Source: Sulfonitrofixus sp039714575 (GTDB taxonomy: Bacteria > Campylobacterota > Campylobacteria > Campylobacterales > Sulfurimonadaceae). Taken from it: 23,275 bases of DNA. This document shows positions 14,230 through 22,280 of the stretch, piece after piece (the first letter of the stretch is position 1; the number at the start of each line of letters is the position of its first letter). The notes under the pieces were generated by a model. The model was given only the letters and a program-made list of their open reading frames with translations, had not been told where the DNA came from and did no database searches. Made by a program: the position numbers and the translations under genes. Location: positions 1 through 23,275 of the forward strand of contig JBDLJE010000036.1 of assembly GCA_039714575.1 (NCBI GenBank), given 5' to 3'.

Positions 14230-14445
14230 TTAACTCTCCTTCTTTGCAAAAATGTGAAGATACCCAAAATAGTGGATAAGTTTCAGGTTTTTCTCGACAT
14301 CGATCTTAGGTGAAAGTGTTGAGAGGTAGGTTTTAAACCCATCATCATCCAGGTCTCTGAAATACTTTGTGTTCTCTGAGCTCTCTTTCGTAAAGTAGAT
14401 GATGTGGTGTGTCGGTGTGCTTGTGTCTTTGATCCATAATTTCAT
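14230..14445 (-). CDS. Small protein of unknown function (71 residues)
   Basis: Not recognised. Starting at ATG 14443-14445 it reads MKLWIKDTSTPTHHIIYFT and ends LKLIHYFGYLHIFAKKES; rich in His and aromatic residues, no membrane segment. A longer version from 14610 would overlap the divergent LolA-like gene and its promoter and was rejected. The ribosome-binding site is weak. Its TAA abuts the ATG of the next small gene with no spacer, so the two form a leftward pair divergent from the envelope operon. Confidence 0.55.
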   Translation of the reverse strand: MKLWIKDTSTPTHHIIYFTKESSENTKYFRDLDDDGFKTYLSTLSPKIDVEKNLKLIHYFGYLHIFAKKES

Positions 14446-14478
14446 GGACAGTATTTTAACAGATAAATGAGGGGGATT

Positions 14479-14498
14479 TATAATGGAAATACTATAAT
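14479..14498 (+). promoter_or_regulatory. Two candidate -10 boxes for the LolA-like/ABC operon
   Basis: TATAAT occurs at 14479-14484 and at 14493-14498, upstream of the ATG at 14519; GAGGG at 14508-14512 is the ribosome-binding site. The first box leaves room for a normal leader. Drives the five-gene operon to 19501. Confidence 0.45.
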
Positions 14499-14518
14499 AT
14501 TTGTAAAGAGGGTAGATT

Positions 14519-15247
14519 ATGAAAAAGATATTGCTGTTTTTACTGTTTGTTTTTAGTTCTCTGTCAGCCGATGAAGCCCAGGACATTATGAAAAAGATCG
14601 ACAACAACATACGCGGTCAGAATGTCTACATGCAGATGAAGATGAGTATCACCTCTATGGGACATACCCGCACGATGAAGATGCAGACCTGGGCCAAGGG
14701 GACGAAGAAGAGTTTTGTAAAGACCATCTACCCGCCCAAAGACAAGGGCATCACCTTTTTAAGTCTTGACAACCAGATGTGGCAGTATGTACCGAAGATC
14801 GAACGTATCATCAAGATACCGCCTTCGATGATGCTGCAGAACTGGATGGGCTCAGACATCACCAACGACGACATGGTCAAACAGAGCTCTATTGTCGAAG
14901 ATTATGATGCGAAGATACTGAAAAAAGAGGGGACGCTGGTGACGATGCAGCTTACGCCCAAAGAGGACGCCGCCGTTGTCTGGGGAAAGATCGTCTCGCT
15001 TATCGACACCACCACCTATACCAGTCACAAAGATATCTTTTACGATGAAGACGGTGAAGAGGTACGTGTCTTCTACTATAAAGATGTCAAACAGTACGGC
15101 CAATACTACACACCGACCTATTGGAAACTCCAGCCTGTCAACAAGCCGGGTAACTATACAGAGATCTTTTTAGAAGAGGTCAAGTACGACAGCGAGATCT
15201 CGGAACAGTACTTCCGTAAAAGCGCGCTCAAAAGGTTCTCGCGCTGA
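14519..15247 (+). CDS. LolA-like outer-membrane lipoprotein-sorting family protein
   Basis: Periplasmic carrier of the LolA-like superfamily (the kind annotated as outer membrane lipoprotein-sorting protein). 242 residues with a signal peptide MKKILLFLLFVFSSLSA, cleaved near residue 17. The mature protein begins DEAQDIMKKIDNNIRGQN and shows the family pattern of a short helix followed by amphipathic strands of a half-barrel, including TKKSFVKTIYPPKDKGITFL, QMWQYVPKIERIIKIPPSMM and QNWMGSDITNDDMV. The central WMGSD-TNDD block is characteristic of this subgroup rather than canonical LolA. It heads a five-gene operon with two permeases, an ATPase and an outer-membrane barrel; the next ATG overlaps its stop by one base. 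Cargo (lipoprotein or lipid) is unknown. Confidence 0.85.
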   Translation: MKKILLFLLFVFSSLSADEAQDIMKKIDNNIRGQNVYMQMKMSITSMGHTRTMKMQTWAKGTKKSFVKTIYPPKDKGITFLSLDNQMWQYVPKIERIIKIPPSMMLQNWMGSDITNDDMVKQSSIVEDYDAKILKKEGTLVTMQLTPKEDAAVVWGKIVSLIDTTTYTSHKDIFYDEDGEEVRVFYYKDVKQYGQYYTPTYWKLQPVNKPGNYTEIFLEEVKYDSEISEQYFRKSALKRFSR

Positions 15248-16464
15248 TGTTCTCCCTGGCATTTAAAAACATTCTATTTTACAAAGGGCGCTCCATCACC
15301 ACCTTTGTGCTGACCTTTATCTCGGCACTCTTCTTTATCGTCTATGTCGCTATGTTGGACGGTTCGCACAACTCCATGCTTCAAAATGCCTTGAAAGTCT
15401 ATACGGGTGCCATCGAGATCTATAAAAAAGATTATCGAGATATCGGCGGTAATGAGTATCTTATTAGAGATGTCAAAACGATCGAAGCCGAACTGGAGAA
15501 GATCGAGGGTATCGTCTCCTATACGTCCAGATATGAGACCTTCGGACTGTTGTCATCTTCCGAGCAGTCAGCAGCGGCTCTGGTTGCCGGTATCAACCCT
15601 GAAAAAGAGATCAGCATGAGTCAGCTGGAAGTCGCACTGATCGAAGGGGAGTTTTTAACGGCAAACTCCGGGAACTGCCTTTATGCAGGTGCTGAGCTGG
15701 TCAAAAAACTGCAGATTACGCTGGGTGATGAAGTGAGTTTTGTCGGCGGTGCCAGCGACAACTCATTTGCCGCCGATATTTTCAGGCTCTGCGGTGTCTT
15801 TCGCACCGGCTCCTTTGAATTCGACTCGTCGGCATCATTTGTGGCACGAAGCTATTTTGACACCTTGATGTATGCCGAGAACAAAGCCTCGTACATCACC
15901 ATTAAACTTGACGACGTGAGCAGGGCAGAAGAGATCAACGAGCAGATCACACAAGTCATAGACGGTGACTATGAGAGCCTGACCTGGAAGACCTTGATGT
16001 CGGCGATGGTCGAGGCTATGGAGGTCGACAGCGTCTTTGGCTACATCTCGATGTCACTCTTTTTTGTGGTCATCTTCTTTGTGGTGATGATCTACGGTTT
16101 TATCAATGTCAGCTCCCGTGTCAGAGAGTTCGGTACGATGCGCTGTATCGGGCTTTCGCGCAAGGAGGTCCGCTCGCTGCTTTTTTATGAGATCTTTATT
16201 CTCTCAACGGCCGCGATCATGGTCGCCGCGCCGATAGGAGGCTGCATCGCCTACTACTTCAGTGTCAACCCCATCATCATCGAAGGCATAAGCGAGACCT
16301 ATAAGGATTACGGTGTTGTCTCCGACGAGATGCCGTTTGACTTTAACCTCTTTACCATCAGCTGGAACATTGCGGTGATCTATATACTCAATTTTTTCAG
16401 TATTATCTACCCTGTCACCTACATCAACGCGTTTAAACCCATAGAGGCGGCAAGACATGTATAG
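15247..16464 (+). CDS. LolC/E-type ABC permease, first copy
   Basis: Inner-membrane permease of the FtsX/MacB/LolC-E class. 405 residues: a first membrane helix at about 15-38, a large periplasmic domain (about 40-260), then three helices (about 265-292, 310-340, 372-392), the arrangement of LolC/LolE/MacB. The conserved cytosolic coupling block SSRVREFGTMRCIGLSRKEVRSLLFYE lies after helix 2, and the C-terminus FKPIEAARHV matches the family ending. The ATG shares a base with the upstream TGA. Similar in layout but not in sequence to the second permease, so the two likely form a heterodimer. It does not look like the fused LolF of some bacteria in context. Confidence 0.88.
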   Translation: MFSLAFKNILFYKGRSITTFVLTFISALFFIVYVAMLDGSHNSMLQNALKVYTGAIEIYKKDYRDIGGNEYLIRDVKTIEAELEKIEGIVSYTSRYETFGLLSSSEQSAAALVAGINPEKEISMSQLEVALIEGEFLTANSGNCLYAGAELVKKLQITLGDEVSFVGGASDNSFAADIFRLCGVFRTGSFEFDSSASFVARSYFDTLMYAENKASYITIKLDDVSRAEEINEQITQVIDGDYESLTWKTLMSAMVEAMEVDSVFGYISMSLFFVVIFFVVMIYGFINVSSRVREFGTMRCIGLSRKEVRSLLFYEIFILSTAAIMVAAPIGGCIAYYFSVNPIIIEGISETYKDYGVVSDEMPFDFNLFTISWNIAVIYILNFFSIIYPVTYINAFKPIEAARHV

Positions 16465-17668
16465 TGTTATCGTTAAGCTGGCATGGAACAACGCTTTTTT
16501 GCGCCTTCGACGCACGCTTTTGGTCATAGTGATGATCGCGGTAAGTATGAGCATGATGCTCAGTCTTCAAGGTATCTATGACGGTATGGCCATCAACATG
16601 ATCGACAAGACCAAACGCAGCGACAGCGGTGAGATCAGTATCTATAACCCCGACTACCGGCTCAACAAAGTCCTGCAAAACAGCATTAAAGGTGCCGACA
16701 AGATCAAGGCGGAACTCGAAGCACGAAGCGAGGTTGACGCGGTGGTAACACGCTTCAGTGTGGAGGGGCTCAGCTCAACGGCTAGAAAGTCATCGTTTTC
16801 AAACATCATCGGTGTCGATCTTGACGATGAAGAGCGTTTCGGACGTTTCAGCGAGTTTCTGAAAGAGGGTGAGATCAGCTTTGCAAAACGCGGTGCCATC
16901 ATCGGCAGCGAGCTGGCAAAGACATTGAAGATCCGCATCGGCTCAAAAGTGATCTTCTCCACTCAGGACAAAAACGGTGACATCAACGCCATCGCGGTAA
17001 AGATCAGAGGTGTTGTGATGACCAGTAACGTCGCACTCGACGGCACCGCGCTCTATATCGACGCGAAACGTCTGTACGACTTTTTGGGTGTTGACGAAGA
17101 CGAGGCCACACAGATCGCCATTCGGACAAAGTCCGAGACACTTCAAGAAGAACTTGTAAAACAGTATGAAAGCCTCGATGTCAAAAACCTGTTAGAGCTC
17201 AGTCCGATGCTCAAGATGGTCGAGGAGGTGATGGTGATCTTTAACTCCATCACTTTCGGTATTGTCATGCTTGTGGTCTTTATCGGGATCCTCGGGGTGA
17301 TGTATGTCTCTATTCTTGACCGCATCAGAGAGTTCGGCATTATGCGGGCTGTCGGGATGGAGTACAGGCTCATAAGAGTTCAGATCCTGCTTGAGGCGAT
17401 GTTTGTGGGTCTGATAGGGTATTTTGCAGGTGCAGTACTGGGTGTGCTGGGTCTGCTTTACCTTCAGCATTTTGGTCTGGACCTTAGTGCCTGGGCAGAG
17501 GGGCTGGAGAGTTTCGGTTACGAATCGGTCATCTATGCGCACATGGAGTTAAGCTATTTTACAAATACCTTCTTCGCCATCATCGCAGCGTCGCTTTTAA
17601 GCGTTTTCTTGCCGCTTAGAAAGATCAAAACACTCAACCCTATAGAGGTCATAAAGGCAGAGACATGA
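16457..17668 (+). CDS. LolC/E-type ABC permease, second copy
   Basis: Second FtsX/LolC-E-class permease, 403 residues, same plan: helix about 18-38, periplasmic domain about 40-260, helices about 265-290, 315-345 and 370-392. The coupling block DRIREFGIMRAVGMEYRLIRVQILLE parallels the first permease, and the C-terminus LNPIEVIKAET is the family ending. Its ATG is inside the last codons of the first permease gene (8-base overlap), with a GAGG ribosome-binding site. Presumed heterodimer partner driving release of cargo to the LolA-like protein. Confidence 0.88.
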   Translation: MYSVIVKLAWNNAFLRLRRTLLVIVMIAVSMSMMLSLQGIYDGMAINMIDKTKRSDSGEISIYNPDYRLNKVLQNSIKGADKIKAELEARSEVDAVVTRFSVEGLSSTARKSSFSNIIGVDLDDEERFGRFSEFLKEGEISFAKRGAIIGSELAKTLKIRIGSKVIFSTQDKNGDINAIAVKIRGVVMTSNVALDGTALYIDAKRLYDFLGVDEDEATQIAIRTKSETLQEELVKQYESLDVKNLLELSPMLKMVEEVMVIFNSITFGIVMLVVFIGILGVMYVSILDRIREFGIMRAVGMEYRLIRVQILLEAMFVGLIGYFAGAVLGVLGLLYLQHFGLDLSAWAEGLESFGYESVIYAHMELSYFTNTFFAIIAASLLSVFLPLRKIKTLNPIEVIKAET

Positions 17669-18336
17669 TACAACTTGAAAATGTACAGAAATACTTTTTT
17701 AGAGGCGAACCGAGAGAGATCCATGCGCTTAGAGACATAAACCTGCATATAGAAAAGGGAGAGTTTACGCTGTTTAACGGCCCTTCAGGCTGTGGGAAAA
17801 CGACCCTTCTTAACGCTATCGGCGCGCTTGACGATGTGGACAGCGGAAAGATCTACCTTGAGGGAAGAGACATAGCAACACTGAATGAGAACGAGCGCAC
17901 TACGCTGAGGCTGACAGAGATGGGCTTTGTCTTTCAGGCCTACAACCTTGTTCCGGTACTAAATGTGAGTGAAAACATCAGTTTTATTATGAAGTTGAGA
18001 GGGTTCAGCGACAAGGAGATCAAAGAGCGGGTCTATGAAGTAGCGTCGATGCTGGAGATAGACAACAAACTCGACTCTCTTCCAAATGCCCTCAGCGGCG
18101 GTCAGCAGCAGCGGGTTGCCGTTGCCCGTGCGGTGGCGGCAAAGCCGAAGATCATCCTGGCGGATGAACCGACGGCCAACCTGGACTCGAAGAACTCGAC
18201 GGCCCTGATGGAGATGATGCGTTCGCTAAATGAGAAAGAGGGGGTGACGATACTTTTCGCCTCCCATGACGACTATGTCATCGAGAGTGTTCGCCGCATC
18301 ATCAAACTTAATGACGGAGCCATTGTTGAGAGCTAA
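17665..18336 (+). CDS. LolD-type ABC ATPase
   Basis: Cytosolic ATPase that energises the two permeases. 223 residues, a normal length for LolD/MacB ATPases. Walker A GPSGCGKTT (39-47), Q-loop Gln91, signature LSGGQQQR (143-150), Walker B IILADEPT (163-170) followed by ANLDSKNS (171-178), and the switch His201. The AYNLVPVLNVSENI segment after the Q-loop is typical for this family. Its ATG overlaps the second permease stop by 4 bases (ATGA), with AAAGG 7 bases before it. Confidence 0.95.
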   Translation: MIQLENVQKYFFRGEPREIHALRDINLHIEKGEFTLFNGPSGCGKTTLLNAIGALDDVDSGKIYLEGRDIATLNENERTTLRLTEMGFVFQAYNLVPVLNVSENISFIMKLRGFSDKEIKERVYEVASMLEIDNKLDSLPNALSGGQQQRVAVARAVAAKPKIILADEPTANLDSKNSTALMEMMRSLNEKEGVTILFASHDDYVIESVRRIIKLNDGAIVES

Positions 18337-19501
18337 ATATTCCATCGTTCTATTAGCACTTGCAGCAGTAACACTGTCTGCCGACCTTGACTACACGGTG
18401 ACCAACACCAACTTTACGATCTCACAGCCTTCAGCCCTGCCGACAGATGACACCTCGTATCTTTATAACTATAACAGGCTCCGTCTGCGGAGTGATTACA
18501 CCCAAGACAGCTTTTTTGCCACCTTTATCGGTGACGGTGTCAATTATGTGGGCGATGACTATGTCAACTCCCTCTCCTTTGACTATGTGAAACTGCAGGA
18601 GTCGGACACGCCGTTTAAGACACAGACCACCTTTTACGATTATGACAAGGGGATGGCCTATGCCAAACTGTACCGTCTCTACGGCGGGTATGAGGATGAA
18701 CATAACCGTGTTGTCATAGGGCTGCAGAACATCACCATGGGAGTGGGGCGACTCTGGACACCGACCAACCTTTTTAACCCGCGCAACACCTATGCTCTCG
18801 AACCTGACGAGACTTTCGGCGTTGCAGCGCTCTCATACACAAGGCACCTTGACGAGATGTCGCAAGTCACGGTAGTCGCGAGTCAAAAAGCAGACCGGAG
18901 TTTTAAATATGCAGCGGTCTATAAAGCTTATTTAGAGTTTGCGGATGTCGGGTTTGACCTGGTGAGTTCGGACGAGACCTTTATGGCAGGGTATGAGTTA
19001 GAGGCCAACCTTGGCGACACCGGTATTGAGGTGCGCAGTGAAGGTGCCTACATCAAAAACAACCGCATCAGCGTCTATCATCAAGACACCAATACCACAC
19101 AGATAGAAGATGTTGCCTTTTTTCAGGGTATTGTCGGGGCTGATTACGGTTTTGAGAACGGCGTTACAGTTGTTTTTGAAGCTCTATACAGCTCAGAAAA
19201 GTTTGCCTATAACGAGGTACTGCCTAACCTCGACTCTGAGGTACTGCCCAACCTTGTCTACTCCCAGTTTTATATGGGAGCAACGATGAGTTATGCGTTT
19301 AACCTGTTTTTGGACGGCTCTATAGTCTACATAGAGAGCTTTAATGACCAAAACTCGCGCTTCATCTCGCCGACAGCGACCTATACGTTTAACGACTACA
19401 ACACATTCACGCTGGGAGCGATGCTGCAAAATGGTCCGAGTGACAGTGAATTTGGAGCGTTCGGCAACACCTATTATTTCCGGTACGAACTCTCTTTTTA
19501 G
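18326..19501 (+). CDS. Outer-membrane beta-barrel protein of the ABC operon
   Basis: Probable outer-membrane barrel, 391 residues. Preferred start is TTG at 18326-18328, which has GGAG 6 bases upstream and gives a clean signal peptide (RAKYSIVLLALAAVTLSA then DLDYTV). ATG at 18311 is also possible, without a ribosome-binding site. Both overlap the ATPase gene. The mature protein is dominated by alternating aromatic/polar strands (NRLRLRSDYTQDSFFATFIGD, YAKLYRLYGGYEDEHNRV, VGADYGFENGVTVVFEALYSS) and ends YYFRYELSF, with the terminal Phe expected for BAM-assembled barrels. An 8-residue duplication (EVLPNLDS/EVLPNLVY) lies in one loop. Not recognised as a known porin family; position suggests it is the outer-membrane terminus of the LolA-like route. 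Confidence 0.8.
   Translation: MRAKYSIVLLALAAVTLSADLDYTVTNTNFTISQPSALPTDDTSYLYNYNRLRLRSDYTQDSFFATFIGDGVNYVGDDYVNSLSFDYVKLQESDTPFKTQTTFYDYDKGMAYAKLYRLYGGYEDEHNRVVIGLQNITMGVGRLWTPTNLFNPRNTYALEPDETFGVAALSYTRHLDEMSQVTVVASQKADRSFKYAAVYKAYLEFADVGFDLVSSDETFMAGYELEANLGDTGIEVRSEGAYIKNNRISVYHQDTNTTQIEDVAFFQGIVGADYGFENGVTVVFEALYSSEKFAYNEVLPNLDSEVLPNLVYSQFYMGATMSYAFNLFLDGSIVYIESFNDQNSRFISPTATYTFNDYNTFTLGAMLQNGPSDSEFGAFGNTYYFRYELSF
19214..19261 (+). repeat. 24-base tandem duplication inside the barrel gene
   Basis: GAGGTACTGCCTAACCT at 19214 recurs as GAGGTACTGCCCAACCT at 19238, an exact 24-base spacing with only a few changes. It duplicates eight residues (EVLPNLDS/EVLPNLVY), probably in an outer loop, keeping the frame. 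Confidence 0.8.
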
Positions 19502-19638
19502 AGATCACAGTATAGCACTTCAGTTCGCAGTGACTTGTATGCTTCTCAGGGCTATATAACCTCTTGCAGCGCAAAGATAGGGCTCTATAGCTGTTAACTT
19601 TAGCATAATCCATGGTTTTTAGTTCTTTTTAATCCTGA

Positions 19639-19668
19639 TTGATTTAGTATGTTATATAAGAATATAAT
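19639..19668 (+). promoter_or_regulatory. Promoter of the diguanylate cyclase gene
   Basis: TTGATT (19639-19644), 18-base spacer, TATAAT (19663-19668); the best -35/-10 pair in the window. A 7-base direct repeat CTATAGA (19675-19681, 19682-19688) lies just downstream near the expected transcription start, before the ribosome-binding site. The rest of the 197-base gap shows nothing else clear. Confidence 0.55.
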
Positions 19669-19698
19669 ATATAGCTATAGACTATAGAGAGGGTTTTG

Positions 19699-21378
19699 AT
19701 GTCATTAAAAAAATTTAACGCGTTTATTGTTCTTATCTCTCTGACAGTAATGACATTGCTCTATCTCTATATTGCAGAGCTTCTTCAAAACAATATTGAT
19801 GCCCAGGTCAAGAACAATGTCCGCTCAACAACGGTAGAGTTACGCCAGCAGTTGCTGAACAATTTCAACACGCTTCAGCAGCGTTTTGGCCACTATGAAG
19901 AGATCAGTCTGCAAAAGCTTCAGAGTGTCTCTGAACAGATAACCGAAGATACGACCAGTGTCGATCTTATAGCTATGGCAAGCTTGATCAACAAAAATGT
20001 CTTTGACGGACACTATGAGATATACATCATCAATGAAGACAAGGTCGTTACAAAGAGTACGTCCCAGGCAGACATCGGGCTTGATTATAAAGAGTACCCG
20101 TACTTTTCAAAAGAGCTGGACCAGCTTAGGTCAGGGAGCATTGAGTACAAAGTCTCTGCACCGACCTTTGATGAGTATGCTTTAGACATAGCACAATACT
20201 ATATTGGAAGCATAGACAACAACAAGTGGTTGGTGATCGGGTTTGTTCTGCCGTTTAGTGAATATGTCAACTACAAAACAGAAGACCTGAAAGAAGTCTT
20301 TCCTTCCTTGCAAAACCTGGACCTTTTTATTTTGACGTATGACAATCTTCAGTATATCAACAATAAAGTACAAAAGAAGAAAGACTTTAACAGAGCCATG
20401 GTGAACAAAGAGCGCCATGCCGCGATGATCATGAGTGACGTTGGTATAACGGCAGCTGCGCAAAGCTCGCCTATCGAGGCCATAGCAGAGAGGTTTACGG
20501 AGCAGAGTATTACGTTTCTGCATAATGATGCAAAGAAGGAGAGTGTTGTCTACTCTCTGGTGGAGAGCAGTTTTGAAAACCCTTCAGACGACTTTATGCT
20601 CATAGCAAAAGTGCAGTTCGACCAGAAGTTCTATCTTGCAGAGTATGCTGAACTTAAAAACCTGATGTACCTCTTTATCACCTTGATCTATATTTTCATG
20701 ATCTTGGGATTTGCAGTGATGTACAAAACGGTCATTCAGAAGATCAGCGGTATTGAAAAACAGATGTACATCGACAACCCTATCGCTATGGACGGTTTTC
20801 TCTTTAGCGAGTTCAGCTATTTTATAAAGCGTTACAACAGCTTTTTGCTCCGCTGGAAAGATGAAGTCCGTCATCTCAACAAGATAACCATGCAAGACGA
20901 GTTGACCCAGTGTGCCAACCGCCGCTATTTCAATCAAAAGATAAACGAACAGATCGACCTTTTCAAACGTTACGGCGAAGAGTTCTCCATGATCATGTTC
21001 GACATTGACGACTTTAAGTCTATCAATGACACCTACGGACACAGCAAAGGCGACCTTGTTCTAACCAGCATGGCAAAAGATGTCACTAAACAGCTGCGTC
21101 TCAGTGATGTGCTGTGTCGTATCGGCGGTGAGGAGTTTGCCATCATCTTGCCTAAGACAAACCGCGAAAGCGCCATCTTTGTTGCTGAGAAGATCAGAGA
21201 GGTCATTGAAAAACAGAACTATATAGATGGCATAAAAGTGACGATCAGCCTTGGTGCGGAGAGTTACATGGAAGAGTATGACTTTAACTCTTTTTACACG
21301 ACTGTCGACGGTTTCCTTTACAAGTCTAAACACAGCGGCAAGAACTGTGTTAACAGCAGTATCAGCATCAGCTCTTAA
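19699..21378 (+). CDS. Membrane-anchored dCache-GGDEF diguanylate cyclase
   Basis: Makes cyclic di-GMP in response to a periplasmic signal. 559 residues from ATG 19699 (a TTG directly before it was passed over; GAGAGGG lies 5 bases upstream). Membrane helix about 6-27, periplasmic sensor about 30-318 that looks like a dCache double-PAS domain (YEIYIINEDKVVTKS, then KWLVIGFVLPFSEY), second membrane helix about 322-343, a short coiled linker, and the GGDEF domain from about 395. Active-site motif is GGEEF (476-480), with DELTQCANRR and DIDDFKSINDTYGHSKGD intact, so catalysis is expected. An inhibitory I-site RLSD (467-470) lies five residues before GGEEF, suggesting product feedback. The ligand is unknown. 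Confidence 0.95.
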   Translation: MSLKKFNAFIVLISLTVMTLLYLYIAELLQNNIDAQVKNNVRSTTVELRQQLLNNFNTLQQRFGHYEEISLQKLQSVSEQITEDTTSVDLIAMASLINKNVFDGHYEIYIINEDKVVTKSTSQADIGLDYKEYPYFSKELDQLRSGSIEYKVSAPTFDEYALDIAQYYIGSIDNNKWLVIGFVLPFSEYVNYKTEDLKEVFPSLQNLDLFILTYDNLQYINNKVQKKKDFNRAMVNKERHAAMIMSDVGITAAAQSSPIEAIAERFTEQSITFLHNDAKKESVVYSLVESSFENPSDDFMLIAKVQFDQKFYLAEYAELKNLMYLFITLIYIFMILGFAVMYKTVIQKISGIEKQMYIDNPIAMDGFLFSEFSYFIKRYNSFLLRWKDEVRHLNKITMQDELTQCANRRYFNQKINEQIDLFKRYGEEFSMIMFDIDDFKSINDTYGHSKGDLVLTSMAKDVTKQLRLSDVLCRIGGEEFAIILPKTNRESAIFVAEKIREVIEKQNYIDGIKVTISLGAESYMEEYDFNSFYTTVDGFLYKSKHSGKNCVNSSISISS

Positions 21379-21500
21379 TACGTAAAGAGCGCAAAACTAT
21401 AAAAAGAAAAGCATCTCTTGGCTTTCAGGTATAAGAAAACTAAATATTGATATAAATGCAGACGTAAAATTTGTATACATGATCAGAGGACACCGATACC

Positions 21501-22184
21501 ATGAAAACCGTCATAAAGATATTTTTAACCGTAAGCCTTTTTGCCATTGCACTTCACGCCCAGGCACCGACCAGCGAAGTTGTCGTCAACAAGATGATAG
21601 AAGCGTATGGCGGAGAGAAGAGCATTATGCAGTTGAATAATTATGAGCAGTTCTGGCATATCGAGACCAAGACAAGAGACACCAACGGTACGGACACCCG
21701 TGCGGTTCACATGCCGATCCTGCTTAGGACGGAACTTGTCTACCCGCACAAGACCGAGGTCAGAACGTTGATCAACGATTACGGGACAAAACAGTTCGGT
21801 CAAAAAAAGGTCCAGGCTGAAGGTGCCATGCTTGATGCCATGAAACTGCAGCTTATGCGGCTCTTTCACCCTCTGGTACTAAAAGAGAAGCTCGGTGACA
21901 TCACGCTATCAGAAACGTCTGAGCACTATGTTCTTGACCTGAAAGCCGGCAGCATAAGTGCTGAGTACTTTGTCTCTAAAAAGAGCTACTTAATCGAAAA
22001 AGTGGTCGGGCACCTCAAGATGGGCTCTCAAGGGATGGAATTTTTAACGCTCTATGAAGACTATACGTCTCTTAACGGTGTCATGCTGCCCCGTAAAGAG
22101 GTCAAGTACGCAGGCAGTGTCAACACGGCTGTTATGCGTCTGCAAAAGATGACGTTCACAGCCCCTCCTCAAAAACACAGATAG
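21501..22184 (+). CDS. Periplasmic protein, possibly LolA-like fold
   Basis: Secreted protein of 227 residues: signal peptide MKTVIKIFLTVSLFAIALHA then QAPTSEVVVNKMIEAYGGEKSIMQL. The opening helix with AYGGE-SIMQLNN and the following run of amphipathic strands (NYEQFWHIETKT, LLRTELVYPHKTEVRTLIN, HYVLDLKAGSISAEYFVSK, YLIEKVVGH) resemble LolA/LppX-like half-barrels, which I infer from pattern only. It is not adjacent to the ABC operon (the diguanylate cyclase gene separates them), but both encode periplasmic carriers of similar plan. AGAGGA lies 10 bases before the ATG. The 122-base gap upstream contains a TATACA at 21474-21479 and TATAAA at 21451-21456. Confidence 0.65.
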   Translation: MKTVIKIFLTVSLFAIALHAQAPTSEVVVNKMIEAYGGEKSIMQLNNYEQFWHIETKTRDTNGTDTRAVHMPILLRTELVYPHKTEVRTLINDYGTKQFGQKKVQAEGAMLDAMKLQLMRLFHPLVLKEKLGDITLSETSEHYVLDLKAGSISAEYFVSKKSYLIEKVVGHLKMGSQGMEFLTLYEDYTSLNGVMLPRKEVKYAGSVNTAVMRLQKMTFTAPPQKHR

Positions 22185-22248
22185 ACTTACACGTTTATCT
22201 GGAGGTATTGAAGATCGCTGCAATACATCGCCATTAACATTCTTGAGC

Positions 22249-22254
22249 TATTAT
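22249..22254 (+). promoter_or_regulatory. Candidate -10 box for the DUF350 gene
   Basis: TATTAT 26 bases before the ATG at 22281; AGGAT is the ribosome-binding site 5 bases ahead of the start. No clear -35. Confidence 0.4.
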
Positions 22255-22280
22255 TCCCCCATTCAAAAACAGGATCTTAC

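Noticed and set aside
14446..14610. Upstream extension of the small leftward protein
   Set aside because: It would cross the divergent promoter and the start of the LolA-like gene; its signal-like N-terminus is a by-product of antisense sequence.
19502..19698. Search for a tRNA, small RNA or terminator in this 197-base gap
   Set aside because: Only a promoter and a short direct repeat could be supported; no cloverleaf and no strong hairpin with a T-run.
20584..21042. A 152-codon leftward open frame
   Set aside because: Antisense to the diguanylate cyclase gene; no family pattern.
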